Counted from the stretch's first letter, positions 1-6,506 are shown. The stretch is DNA of 11,025 nucleotides from Clostridia bacterium (GCA_009928745.1 SACC01000024.1:1-11025); one strand, 5' to 3'. Numbers and translations: made by a program. The notes: generated by a model not told the origin, from the letters alone.

Positions 1-633
1 GACTTAGGCTTTGCCTTTGACGGTGACGCGGATAGAGTGATTGCAGTAGACGACTGCGGTAAAATAGTAGACGGCGACGGAATTCTTTATGTAATTGCAA
101 AACATCTTGCCGAACAAAACTCCCTCTCTGGCGATACCGTAGTCGCTACTGTTATGACTAACAGCGGTGTGGAAATTGCGCTTCAAAAACTTGGGATAAA
201 GCTTGTACGCGTATCGGTAGGCGACCATAATGTGTGCGCGGAAATGCAAAAAAACGGCTATACGCTCGGCGGTGAACAGTCCGGTCATATTATACTTTCG
301 GATATTGGGACGGGTGACGGGATCTATGCCGCGCTTCTCCTTTCAAACATTGTGAAAATAAGCGGTAAGCTGAGCGCTATATTTGAAGTGTCGAGTTTTC
401 CTCAGATATTAAAAAATGTTGTAGTAGCAACAAAATCCATTCCCTTTGCGGCGCTCAACAACGCCGAATGCTGGCGCAAGCATCTTGATGGCTCGGGAAG
501 AGTCCTGCTGCGGCTTTCGGGAACAGAGCCTATAATCCGTATCATGGTGGAGTGTATTGACAGCGCATTTGCCGCGTTTATTGTTAGAGATATTGAGTAT
601 TCGTTGAAAAAGGAGCTGGATAATGAAGCCTAA
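1..633 (+). CDS. glmM: Phosphoglucosamine mutase GlmM, C-terminal part (5' end outside window)
   Basis: GlmM interconverts glucosamine-6-phosphate and glucosamine-1-phosphate in the cytoplasm, on the route to UDP-GlcNAc and peptidoglycan. The frame is open from base 1, giving 210 residues, about the last half of a family that is normally near 450. Visible motifs: the Mg-binding loop DGDADR at fragment residues 7-12, the sugar-binding loop GGEQSGH at 90-96, and the C-terminal phosphate-binding loop RLSGTEPIIR at 171-180. The GEQSGH form points to GlmM rather than phosphomannomutase. Two positions differ from the usual family sequence as I recall it: RLSGTEP where RPSGTEP is common, and GDHNV where GDRYV is common. 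The catalytic serine lies upstream, outside the window. It ends in TAA and faces the convergent kinase gene with no clear terminator between them. Confidence 0.92.
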   Translation, partial: DLGFAFDGDADRVIAVDDCGKIVDGDGILYVIAKHLAEQNSLSGDTVVATVMTNSGVEIALQKLGIKLVRVSVGDHNVCAEMQKNGYTLGGEQSGHIILSDIGTGDGIYAALLLSNIVKISGKLSAIFEVSSFPQILKNVVVATKSIPFAALNNAECWRKHLDGSGRVLLRLSGTEPIIRIMVECIDSAFAAFIVRDIEYSLKKELDNEA

Positions 634-787
634 TCTCGCTAAATTACATAAAAAACCCTTTCAGTCAAAAAAGTATCTATTCAATGTTCCCTTGGGAATC
701 AATCGTAAAACACAAACTCGTTTATCAAAGAAGAAAAAGGTATTGACGGAATTTCAAAATCGGCAACCGTCGCAAGAGCAGCCTTGA
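623..787 (+). CDS. Possible small basic protein, 54 aa, overlapping the glmM stop
   Basis: This ORF starts with ATG 11 nt before the end of glmM and reads into the 3' end of the convergent kinase gene. The main support is a good ribosome site, AAGGAG at 610-615, with a 7-nt spacer, the arrangement expected for translational coupling to glmM. The predicted product is very basic, rich in Lys, Gln and Arg, with no hydrophobic segment and no family I recognise. The ribosome-site bases also encode Lys-Lys-Glu of GlmM, so the match may be chance. About 90 bases overlap the kinase on the other strand. It may be a spurious ORF. Confidence 0.2.
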   Translation: MKPNLAKLHKKPFQSKKYLFNVPLGINRKTQTRLSKKKKVLTEFQNRQPSQEQP

Positions 788-1610
788 GTTCTTCCAACCC
801 CTTTACCTCACTTGAGGCAAGCTTGTTATAAAAACAATGCTTATAAATTATTAATTCGTACTCGTATACGCTGTCAACCAGCGAATCCGCCGCCTCAAGA
901 TAGGGCAGTACATATTGCTTTTCCGCAAGCAATACTTCCTTCCATTGCGCCACGGTAGCTTGCAATGTGTGACCTCTAGTGAAATAATCCCTGATAAGGC
1001 GTCTTAGCAGCCGCAAATCGTTGGGCGCAATCTTTCTATTGTCCGGCATGGAAAAATTGCGTCTTGGCGCAATCGCAATTTTATGAACCTGACATTTTGG
1101 GTTAAAGCCCTCGAACAATAGCGGATTAAGCGCGTGTATCCCCTCGATAATAACCACATCTTCCTGCTCGGTATACAGGATGTTGGACGCTTTGCCTCTT
1201 GTGCCGGTAGCGAAATCGAATTGCGGTATCTCCACCGCATCGCCGTTAATTATGCCTTGCAAAACATTGCGCAATGCGTTCATATCCAACGCTTTCGGTG
1301 AGTCAAAATCTCGCACTCCGCTAGGCAAAAACTCTATATCATCTCGGTTAAAAAAGAAATCGTCTAGCGATATTCTGTGCACATTTGCTCCAAGAAAAAC
1401 TAATCTTTCCGAAAGCAAATTGGCAAAGGTAGTTTTGCCGGACGCGCTGGGACCTGCAATAAGCACCAGCTTGATATTTTTGTTGTTATATATTACATCT
1501 GCAATAGTGTGTACCTGAAGATTAAAATTCAGTTCGCTGTTAAATACAAGCGAAGCGATATTCTTATTTGCTAAGTCTTCTATATTCTTCCATTTTATTG
1601 TGCCGTTCAT
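699..1610 (-). CDS. Nucleoside (uridine) kinase-like P-loop protein
   Basis: A member of the phosphoribulokinase/uridine kinase family, predicted to phosphorylate a nucleoside with ATP in the cytoplasm. The Walker A motif GPSASGKT is at residues 53-60, followed by the SLDDFF acidic motif at 81-86, the IIEGIHALNP segment of the family, and a basic RRLIRDYFTRG helix typical of the lid region. The C-terminus (PFSSLINEFVF) matches the end of the long Clostridia/Thermotoga-type nucleoside kinases as I recall them. Those usually have an N-terminal TGS/threonyl-tRNA-synthetase-like module and exceed 500 residues; this protein has 303 and keeps only about 45 residues before the P-loop. The ATG at 1610 was chosen because AAAGGA lies 7 nt upstream; the frame extends 35 codons further, but only by overlapping the preceding lipoprotein gene. 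Substrate is not determined by sequence. Confidence 0.8.
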   Translation of the reverse strand: MNGTIKWKNIEDLANKNIASLVFNSELNFNLQVHTIADVIYNNKNIKLVLIAGPSASGKTTFANLLSERLVFLGANVHRISLDDFFFNRDDIEFLPSGVRDFDSPKALDMNALRNVLQGIINGDAVEIPQFDFATGTRGKASNILYTEQEDVVIIEGIHALNPLLFEGFNPKCQVHKIAIAPRRNFSMPDNRKIAPNDLRLLRRLIRDYFTRGHTLQATVAQWKEVLLAEKQYVLPYLEAADSLVDSVYEYELIIYKHCFYNKLASSEVKGLEELKAALATVADFEIPSIPFSSLINEFVFYD

Positions 1611-1617
1611 CTTGCCA

Positions 1618-1623
1618 TCCTTT
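1618..1623 (-). promoter_or_regulatory. Ribosome binding site of the kinase, overlapping the lipoprotein stop
   Basis: On the minus strand AAAGGA sits 7 nt before the kinase ATG, and its first two bases belong to the TAA stop of the upstream lipoprotein gene. This fixes the kinase start and suggests that a ribosome finishing the lipoprotein can restart on the kinase. Confidence 0.7.
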
Positions 1624-4600
1624 AATATTCCCAGAATAATTTTTCCCACGCGGTGGGCATATAATATGCGAAAGAGCTGTAAAAATTGCGATATGTGTTC
1701 GCAATATATTTGCATTTTAGATTAATAGCTCTTCCGTCTTCGAGGAAATCGGGTTTATATACTAACATACATATTAATGAAATGTTATCGCTGATATCCT
1801 CATTGAAATCAGTCTTTGAGTATTTTGTTAAAAACGCGCTGTTAGCTGCCGTGTTGCCGTTATGCGGATCGTATACTCCCGCTGATGTCAAAGTATAAGA
1901 GTATCCGAGATTATATGTCGGCAAGCCCGTCTTCATCGGATTAGAGCTTGTGCTGCCCATACTGAACGTTAACGTATGCAGCAATTCGTGTATCATAATA
2001 TTATAGTATGTGCTGTAGAAGGTATCCCTAAGCTTAGTGTCAAAGGTAGCGAACCATACATTGTTTGCGTTGCTGGTTAGACCATATACTACGCCTCCCG
2101 AGCTATTGGTAATTGTATTGACAAGATAGATATTGACATTTTTGTTGACGATTGAGAGCTCGATAAACATATTTTGAGGGAATATACATAACGCTCCCTC
2201 CAGTCCGTACAGTAGTCTAAGTATTTCTGAGGCGTTGTTCTGTTGCGTCATCTTGTATTTTCCATTCCAAGAAAATAAAGTTGGAGCATAAGGATTCCAA
2301 AAATCGGTGCCGTAATGAATATCAATCTTATACTGTCTTTCCAGTTTTTCCGCAAAGACTGCGTATGTTTCGGTTCGGGTTACGCTGTTATCTATCACTC
2401 TCCCAAGATATATTGTATTAACGGCGCCGCTCTGATTAGCATAATTACTATGGGCGTATAGAGGAGCAAAGGACAATCCGTCGTTACCGTCTGCGCCTTT
2501 TGTACCGTTGTAGTCGCTACTTGCGCCAACACCTCCCGCGCCGCCGCTGCCTCCAGCGCCGCCGTCGCCGCCGTAAGCATATATTGTTCCTGTAAGATTA
2601 ATAGTTATATTGTTGGCACATACCGCATAGCCCGAATTACCGCCGTAGCCGCCTCTGCCGCCGTTGCCCGCCGTCTGATCAGTTATGCTAGACGGCGTAT
2701 CTGCGCCTTTGCCTCCTGCTGTTCCCGAGCTGCCGCTGCCTGCTTTTAAGGTAATATTGCCATCGCCTACAAGCGTTATATCTCTTGCGCGGATTGCCGT
2801 GCCGCCGTCATAACCGCCGTAACCGTCCATTCCGTGCTTCCTTATATAATTGGTACTGGCTGCAAGCCATGCGCCGTCGACGGTAAAGCCGTCGGTATAC
2901 GGCGAATACGGACTGCCCGCCTCTATATAACAATTACCGTTAATATCCAAAGTAATTACGGCTTGTGTGCTAAAATCAATTACAGTGCCGCCGAATCTTT
3001 CTGTAATAATTATACCCAAGTTCTTGAAAGTGACATATACAACGCTATTGGAGAGGAAATATAATTTCAAATTAGATATACAGCTTGCCTCAGTCCCCGA
3101 ATATCCGCCTTCAATAACCAGATTTTTCACATCAGCCGATATAATAATCGTTGTACCGTTAGCCTCAAGGGGCATTGTTTTGAGATTCAGCCATAGCGCG
3201 CTATAGCCGTTAAATTTATTGGGCTTGTTGTCTACATCAGCCCAACCGCTAGGAGAATATATGTAATATGTACCCAGTATTTCCACAGTAACTGTATTGC
3301 TTACAACACCGTCTGCGGAGGTGGCAATTATTACAATTGTACCTCTTATCGCTTCAGGAGCGATAGTTAGTGTGCCTGACGCAGTAATTGCTCCGTACTG
3401 AACGCCGGACAGAACTGAATATGTAAGCTGCTTACGCGTAGCGTTTTGCGGTAATACACTGCCGCTGAAAACTACCACATCCCCGCCCTTTAAGTCAACT
3501 ATAGGGTCAGAAGTAGCTATTGTGACCGAATTAACGGGTATTGGGACTATGGTAAAAACCAGATTTTCGCTATATATCCCGTCAGCGTACGCTCTCAAAC
3601 TGACATTCGCGCCTTCGGGCGCATCCAAAAACTCTAGAACGCCGTCCTCAAAAATGACATACTGCTCTCCCTCTTGAATAGTTATCTCCGCCTCAGGATA
3701 TGTAGCGTTAGCGGGATTAACTATCGCTACAACATGACGCGTTTCGCCAGGCGCAACGGCAACCGTCTCTCCCTCGGTACTCAAAGTTACCGAGCTAACG
3801 GGAGTGCGGATAATTGTAAAAGTCAAAATCTCGCTGCATTCTCCGTCCGCTACCGCCTTGACCTTTATTTCGGCGCCGATATTGCCGCCGATAACCGTAA
3901 AACTCTTCGTTTCCGCATCATAATCAATAAAATCGCCGCCGCTTAATACGGTTACGCTCCAATCTTTAATTGTCGCGTTGAATGGCGCAATATAAGCATC
4001 CAGTTCCCGTATTGCGCCGAGCATAACATCAGTATCTTCATAATATTTTACCGAAAGATACACTGACTCTACAAGTTTTTTGGCAACTGTAAGCTCTATT
4101 GTATTGCTGTGTAATTCTCCGATTGCGGCGTACACGCTGATTATGTCTCCTACTGCGGTATCCTCATTAATGATAAGTTTGCCGCCTTCGATAGTTGCAA
4201 AGCCAGCGCCCGAAGCAATCACATAATTCACATTGCTTTGGGTCGAATTAATCGGAAGTATTGTGCTGCTCAGGGAATATTCTTCACCTGCATAAGCGGC
4301 TGCTATTGCGTCAAGCGTAATGCTCTCCGCAGGTATTGTCAGTATTACGATACTTGTCTCGCTGCTCCTGACTCCTCCTGCAACTGCAACAACTTTTATA
4401 TCGTCGCTACTCCTTGCCGAAGGCGATATATTCAAAACACCATTAACTATATTTGCCTTATCTAAGCCCGATACAAGCTCATAGCTAACAGGATTTTCTC
4501 TTGCCTTGACAGGCATAACAAGACTTGATAGGGTATGTGTATCACCTGCGTTAAGCGCGGGAACTGCAAGCAACTCAATACTTGAAACCGGCGTTCTCTC

Positions 4601-4954
4601 CACAATAAAAGTCTTGCTAAAAGTATAGCCCGATACGGTTACAACAATGGAAAATGTCGCCCCTGTAGGAGCGTCTGCGGAGATTGCAAGCTCGCCGTTT
4701 TGGTTAAGGAACGCTATATCCGCGTCCTGTACAATCTCAAACAATATTTCGCCTTCAATGGATAAATTATAAACAACCGCAGTTACGGGAACTTCTGCCC
4801 CTGCGTATATCAATCCTTCGCCCCCTAACGTTATGTCAATAATCGGACCTGACGTAGTACAGGAAATAAGTAAAGCAACAATTCCGATCATAACAAATAT
4901 AATCAGCGATACCTTCGTAAAATGCGTTTTGCTTTTACCGCTGCTATTTTTCAT
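1622..4954 (-). CDS. Large exported lipoprotein: Ig-like repeats, Gly-rich beta-helix, HExxH metallopeptidase-like domain
   Basis: A 1110-residue cell-surface protein. Residues 1-32 form a lipoprotein signal: basic N-region, hydrophobic core 15-30, then the lipobox LISC with Cys32 as the lipidated residue. About six bacterial Ig-like domains of 80-90 residues follow (38-560), joined by recurring linkers such as RTPVSS, PAES and PIPVNS. Residues 561-860 alternate short hydrophobic beta strands with a glycine-rich stretch (708-824) and resemble a right-handed beta-helix. The last 250 residues look like a zincin protease: HELLH at 989-993, Glu990 as general base, and a downstream DFNEDISDN stretch where Glu1052 could be the third zinc ligand. 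Spacing and flanks recall the M34/anthrax-lethal-factor-like fold, but this is inference, and the target is unknown. The only Met before the signal peptide is at 4954; no Shine-Dalgarno is seen there. It shares an operon with the kinase. Confidence 0.8.
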   Translation of the reverse strand: MKNSSGKSKTHFTKVSLIIFVMIGIVALLISCTTSGPIIDITLGGEGLIYAGAEVPVTAVVYNLSIEGEILFEIVQDADIAFLNQNGELAISADAPTGATFSIVVTVSGYTFSKTFIVERTPVSSIELLAVPALNAGDTHTLSSLVMPVKARENPVSYELVSGLDKANIVNGVLNISPSARSSDDIKVVAVAGGVRSSETSIVILTIPAESITLDAIAAAYAGEEYSLSSTILPINSTQSNVNYVIASGAGFATIEGGKLIINEDTAVGDIISVYAAIGELHSNTIELTVAKKLVESVYLSVKYYEDTDVMLGAIRELDAYIAPFNATIKDWSVTVLSGGDFIDYDAETKSFTVIGGNIGAEIKVKAVADGECSEILTFTIIRTPVSSVTLSTEGETVAVAPGETRHVVAIVNPANATYPEAEITIQEGEQYVIFEDGVLEFLDAPEGANVSLRAYADGIYSENLVFTIVPIPVNSVTIATSDPIVDLKGGDVVVFSGSVLPQNATRKQLTYSVLSGVQYGAITASGTLTIAPEAIRGTIVIIATSADGVVSNTVTVEILGTYYIYSPSGWADVDNKPNKFNGYSALWLNLKTMPLEANGTTIIISADVKNLVIEGGYSGTEASCISNLKLYFLSNSVVYVTFKNLGIIITERFGGTVIDFSTQAVITLDINGNCYIEAGSPYSPYTDGFTVDGAWLAASTNYIRKHGMDGYGGYDGGTAIRARDITLVGDGNITLKAGSGSSGTAGGKGADTPSSITDQTAGNGGRGGYGGNSGYAVCANNITINLTGTIYAYGGDGGAGGSGGAGGVGASSDYNGTKGADGNDGLSFAPLYAHSNYANQSGAVNTIYLGRVIDNSVTRTETYAVFAEKLERQYKIDIHYGTDFWNPYAPTLFSWNGKYKMTQQNNASEILRLLYGLEGALCIFPQNMFIELSIVNKNVNIYLVNTITNSSGGVVYGLTSNANNVWFATFDTKLRDTFYSTYYNIMIHELLHTLTFSMGSTSSNPMKTGLPTYNLGYSYTLTSAGVYDPHNGNTAANSAFLTKYSKTDFNEDISDNISLICMLVYKPDFLEDGRAINLKCKYIANTYRNFYSSFAYYMPTAWEKLFWEY
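2483..2833 (-). repeat. Glycine-rich low-complexity stretch in the lipoprotein
   Basis: This encodes residues 708-824 of the lipoprotein. It contains short runs built on GG, GGY, GGN and GGA, the densest being GGDGGAGGSGGAGGVG at 795-810 (bases 2525-2572), interrupted by beta-strand-like segments such as NITLKAG and NITINLTGTIYAYG. The pattern suits glycine loops projecting from a beta-helix better than a collagen-type G-X-Y repeat, because no long triplet register is kept. Confidence 0.7.
3275..4843 (-). repeat. Six tandem Ig-like domain repeats in the lipoprotein
   Basis: This encodes residues 38-560. Approximate units are 38-120, 122-208, 209-293, 294-384, 385-472 and 473-560. Each begins with a short linker and a SI/SV-[TEY]-L strand, has a central P-x-N or P-V/I-N-[AS]T segment in several copies (LPINST, APFNAT, NPANAT, LPQNAT), and ends in a V-x-A-x-A-D/G-G-x-x-S-E/N strand. 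This is the pattern of BIG2-type surface stalk domains. Copies are diverged, so the array is old rather than recently duplicated. Confidence 0.75.
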
Positions 4955-4960
4955 AATTAT

Positions 4961-4966
4961 ATTATA
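4961..4966 (-). promoter_or_regulatory. TATAAT -10-like box just upstream of the lipoprotein ATG
   Basis: A perfect TATAAT on the minus strand ends 6 nt before the lipoprotein start codon. No good -35 is found at 16-18 nt; TATTCA at 17 nt is the nearest. If this box is used, the transcript would start at or next to the ATG and be leaderless or nearly so, which agrees with the lack of a Shine-Dalgarno there. In such AT-rich sequence a chance TATAAT is quite possible. Confidence 0.35.
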
Positions 4967-5192
4967 CTATACAAAAACTAATCTGAATACTAAATAATGT
5001 TAATGAAGCAATCAATAACTTTACACGCTAGTTTATTTTGTTTTTTTAGGAACTTTACGCAAATAAAATAGCCCTAAAAAACAAGAGTTAAGATGTAGAG
5101 AAATTAAATTGCAGTATCATTGTGCAAAAGTTGAAAATGCTTTAAGGAAGCAAAATTTACTAAGTGTAATTATTCTATATTTTATTATAGAC

Positions 5193-5228
5193 ATTTACAT
5201 TTTTTGTTCCCCGCTTACAAATGTAAAT
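5193..5228. repeat. Perfect 10-bp inverted repeat, operator or hairpin candidate
   Basis: ATTTACATTT (5193-5202) and AAATGTAAAT (5219-5228) are exact reverse complements separated by 16 nt. It sits about 70 nt upstream of the -35 box of the SIS-domain gene. The arms are AT-rich and the pair is not followed by a T tract, so a protein-binding site is as likely as an RNA hairpin. Confidence 0.4.
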
Positions 5229-5297
5229 ATGGGATTTTAATAATTATAAGCAAAAAACACATGCTACAACTAAATTTCACATTTTTAATCAATTTGT

Positions 5298-5326
5298 TTT
5301 ACTTTTATAGGTTTTTTCTCTATAAT
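5298..5326 (+). promoter_or_regulatory. Sigma-A-type promoter of the SIS-domain gene
   Basis: TTTACT (5298-5303) and a perfect TATAAT (5321-5326) are separated by 17 bp, and a start near 5333 would give a leader of about 27 nt. AGGAG at 5347-5351 lies 8 nt before the ATG at 5360. TTATAG (5305-5310) and CTATAA (5320-5325) form an inverted repeat covering the spacer and the -10 box, a possible repressor site. Confidence 0.65.
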
Positions 5327-5359
5327 AAGTAAAAGCTCAATAGAATAGGAGATTCGGAT

Positions 5360-6388
5360 ATGTTAATGCAACAAGAACTTTATTCGGAGCCCACTGTGAT
5401 AAGGAATGCTATTGCGGAGAATGAAAATGAAGTAAAGATTATCGCAAAAGCAGTAAAAGAACGGGGCATAAAGAATATTACCATTATCGGAAGGGGTACA
5501 AGCGATAATGCGGGATTGTGCTTTAAGTATATGACCGAGATACTTAGCGGTATTCCGGTAGGCACAGCTCATCCCTCAGTTACTACGATGTATGACGGTC
5601 ATGTGGATTACAGTTCTCATCTTGTAGTAGCAATTTCGCAAAGCGGCAAAAGCGTAGATACGCTTGCAGTACTTGACAATGCCAACAAAAAGGGCGGCTT
5701 GACTGTTGCTGTTACCAATGACCCCATGTCTCCGCTTGCAAAAGCGGCAAAACATCATCTATATCTTGCAGCAGGCGAGGAAAAGAGCGTAGCGGCGACC
5801 AAGACATACGCCGCCGAATTAGTTGTTCTCTATATGCTTGCTATTGCGTTGTCCGGCAAGAAACTTATGCACTTAATATACGAGTTGCCCGACAAAGTTG
5901 GCGAGATTCTTAATCTGATTCCCAAAATTCGCTCGGTTGCCGAGGCTACCCGCAAGGAACATAACTTTATCGTATTGTCCCGCGGTCCGATGCAGGGCGT
6001 AGGCAAGGAGCTTTCCTTAAAGCTTGCCGAATGTTGCTACAGCTTTGCGCAGTTTTATAGCGTAACCGACTTTATGCACGGTCCGCTTGCTCTACTTGAA
6101 GAGGGAGTCAATGTCATAATACTTGCTCCGGGCGGCGAATGCACAAGCAATTATATTGATATCGCAACCCGCGCTAATTTGCTAGGCGCCAATGTATACG
6201 CCTTCAGCGATATTCCCGAGGTGCTCAATATTGCTAATGTTGCGGTCAAGATGCCCGAAGCGGGCTATATTACGGCAACTTTAACTTATGCGATGGCAAT
6301 TCACCTTTATTGTTTGAACCTTTCTATAGAAAAGGGACTCAATCCCGACGCGCCGCGCAATCTTAAAAAGGTTACTATTACAAAATAA
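5360..6388 (+). CDS. Double-SIS sugar-phosphate protein, probable NagB-II-type glucosamine-6-phosphate deaminase
   Basis: A 342-residue cytoplasmic protein matching the isomerase half of GlmS without the glutaminase domain. SIS domain 1 holds GRGTS (44-48) and SQSGKSVDT (93-101), which bind the sugar phosphate, then VAATKTY (144-150). SIS domain 2 holds GRGP-type (208-210), LKLAE (220-224) and MHGPLAL (239-245). Residues matching GlmS Lys485, Glu488 and His504 are kept as Lys221, Glu224 and His240. The C-terminal tail PRNLKKVT is like the active-site tail of GlmS and of SIS-type deaminases (Shewanella NagB-II, archaeal GlmD). With no glutamine amidotransferase domain, the likely reaction is GlcN-6-P to fructose-6-P plus ammonia. 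An AgaS-like or fructosamine-6-P deglycase role cannot be excluded. The first ATG is chosen for its AGGAG at 8 nt; a second ATG two codons later is less well placed. It is a single-gene unit with its own terminator. Confidence 0.78.
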   Translation: MLMQQELYSEPTVIRNAIAENENEVKIIAKAVKERGIKNITIIGRGTSDNAGLCFKYMTEILSGIPVGTAHPSVTTMYDGHVDYSSHLVVAISQSGKSVDTLAVLDNANKKGGLTVAVTNDPMSPLAKAAKHHLYLAAGEEKSVAATKTYAAELVVLYMLAIALSGKKLMHLIYELPDKVGEILNLIPKIRSVAEATRKEHNFIVLSRGPMQGVGKELSLKLAECCYSFAQFYSVTDFMHGPLALLEEGVNVIILAPGGECTSNYIDIATRANLLGANVYAFSDIPEVLNIANVAVKMPEAGYITATLTYAMAIHLYCLNLSIEKGLNPDAPRNLKKVTITK

Positions 6389-6416
6389 TATAACCCATTT
6401 ATAATAATCAAAACAT

Positions 6417-6439
6417 AAAAGCAGATTTAATCTGCTTTT
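6417..6439 (+). terminator. Intrinsic terminator after the SIS-domain gene
   Basis: AAAAGCAGAT and ATCTGCTTTT pair around a TTA loop, and the right arm runs into TTTTATATTA. The A-rich left arm means it could also work on the opposite strand. It lies 28 nt after the stop codon. Confidence 0.75.
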
Positions 6440-6474
6440 ATATTATCAAAATATGATAAACTAATAGCAGACGA

Positions 6475-6506
6475 TTTAGTATCAGTTTACAGTAAACAAA
6501 ACTAAT
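6475..6506. promoter_or_regulatory. Nested inverted repeat upstream of the aminotransferase, operator candidate
   Basis: A perfect palindrome GTTTAC-A-GTAAAC (6485-6497) is flanked by a second, near-symmetric pair, TTTAGT (6475-6480) and ACTAAT (6501-6506; TTAGT/ACTAA pair exactly). Total span is about 32 bp, roughly 70 bp before the ATG. The TTTACA inside it could serve as a -35, but no -10 at normal spacing is convincing. A dimeric repressor site is a reasonable reading; nothing identifies the regulator. Confidence 0.4.

Larger units (their letters stand above)
4955..5359. other. 405-bp AT-rich divergent intergenic region
   Basis: This lies between the lipoprotein (-) and the SIS-domain gene (+). 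It holds the candidate promoters of both genes and two inverted repeats: an imperfect pair, TGTTTTTTTAGG (5039-5050) with CCTAAAAAACA (5073-5083), and a perfect 10-bp pair at 5193-5228. No ORF here has both a ribosome site and a plausible length, and I recognise no known riboswitch or RNA. The middle (about 5085-5190) shows nothing I can name. Confidence 0.6.

Noticed and set aside
687..698. TTCCC-TT-GGGAA as a terminator of glmM or the kinase
   Set aside because: A 2-nt loop is not feasible, only four pairs remain with a normal loop, and no T tract follows directly on either strand.
1180..1518. 112-codon plus-strand ORF opposite the kinase
   Set aside because: Antisense to the conserved P-loop region, no family resemblance and no ribosome site worth naming.
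1611..1715. 35-codon N-terminal extension of the kinase
   Set aside because: It would lie within the lipoprotein coding region, has no ribosome site, and the ATG at 1610 has a well-placed AAAGGA.
1622..2374. Calling the lipoprotein C-terminus a toxin because of its lethal-factor-like look
   Set aside because: The resemblance is limited to the zinc site layout; many M34/zincin-like proteins are not toxins and nothing else here suggests one.
2525..2572. Glycine run as a collagen-like repeat or a CRISPR-like DNA repeat
   Set aside because: No steady G-X-Y register and no regular repeat-spacer unit; it is a coding low-complexity stretch.
5003..5071. 22-codon ORF in the divergent spacer
   Set aside because: No ribosome site, very short, and no recognisable feature.
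5360..6388. Calling the SIS protein GlmS
   Set aside because: There is no N-terminal glutaminase domain or catalytic Cys; the protein starts directly before the first SIS domain.
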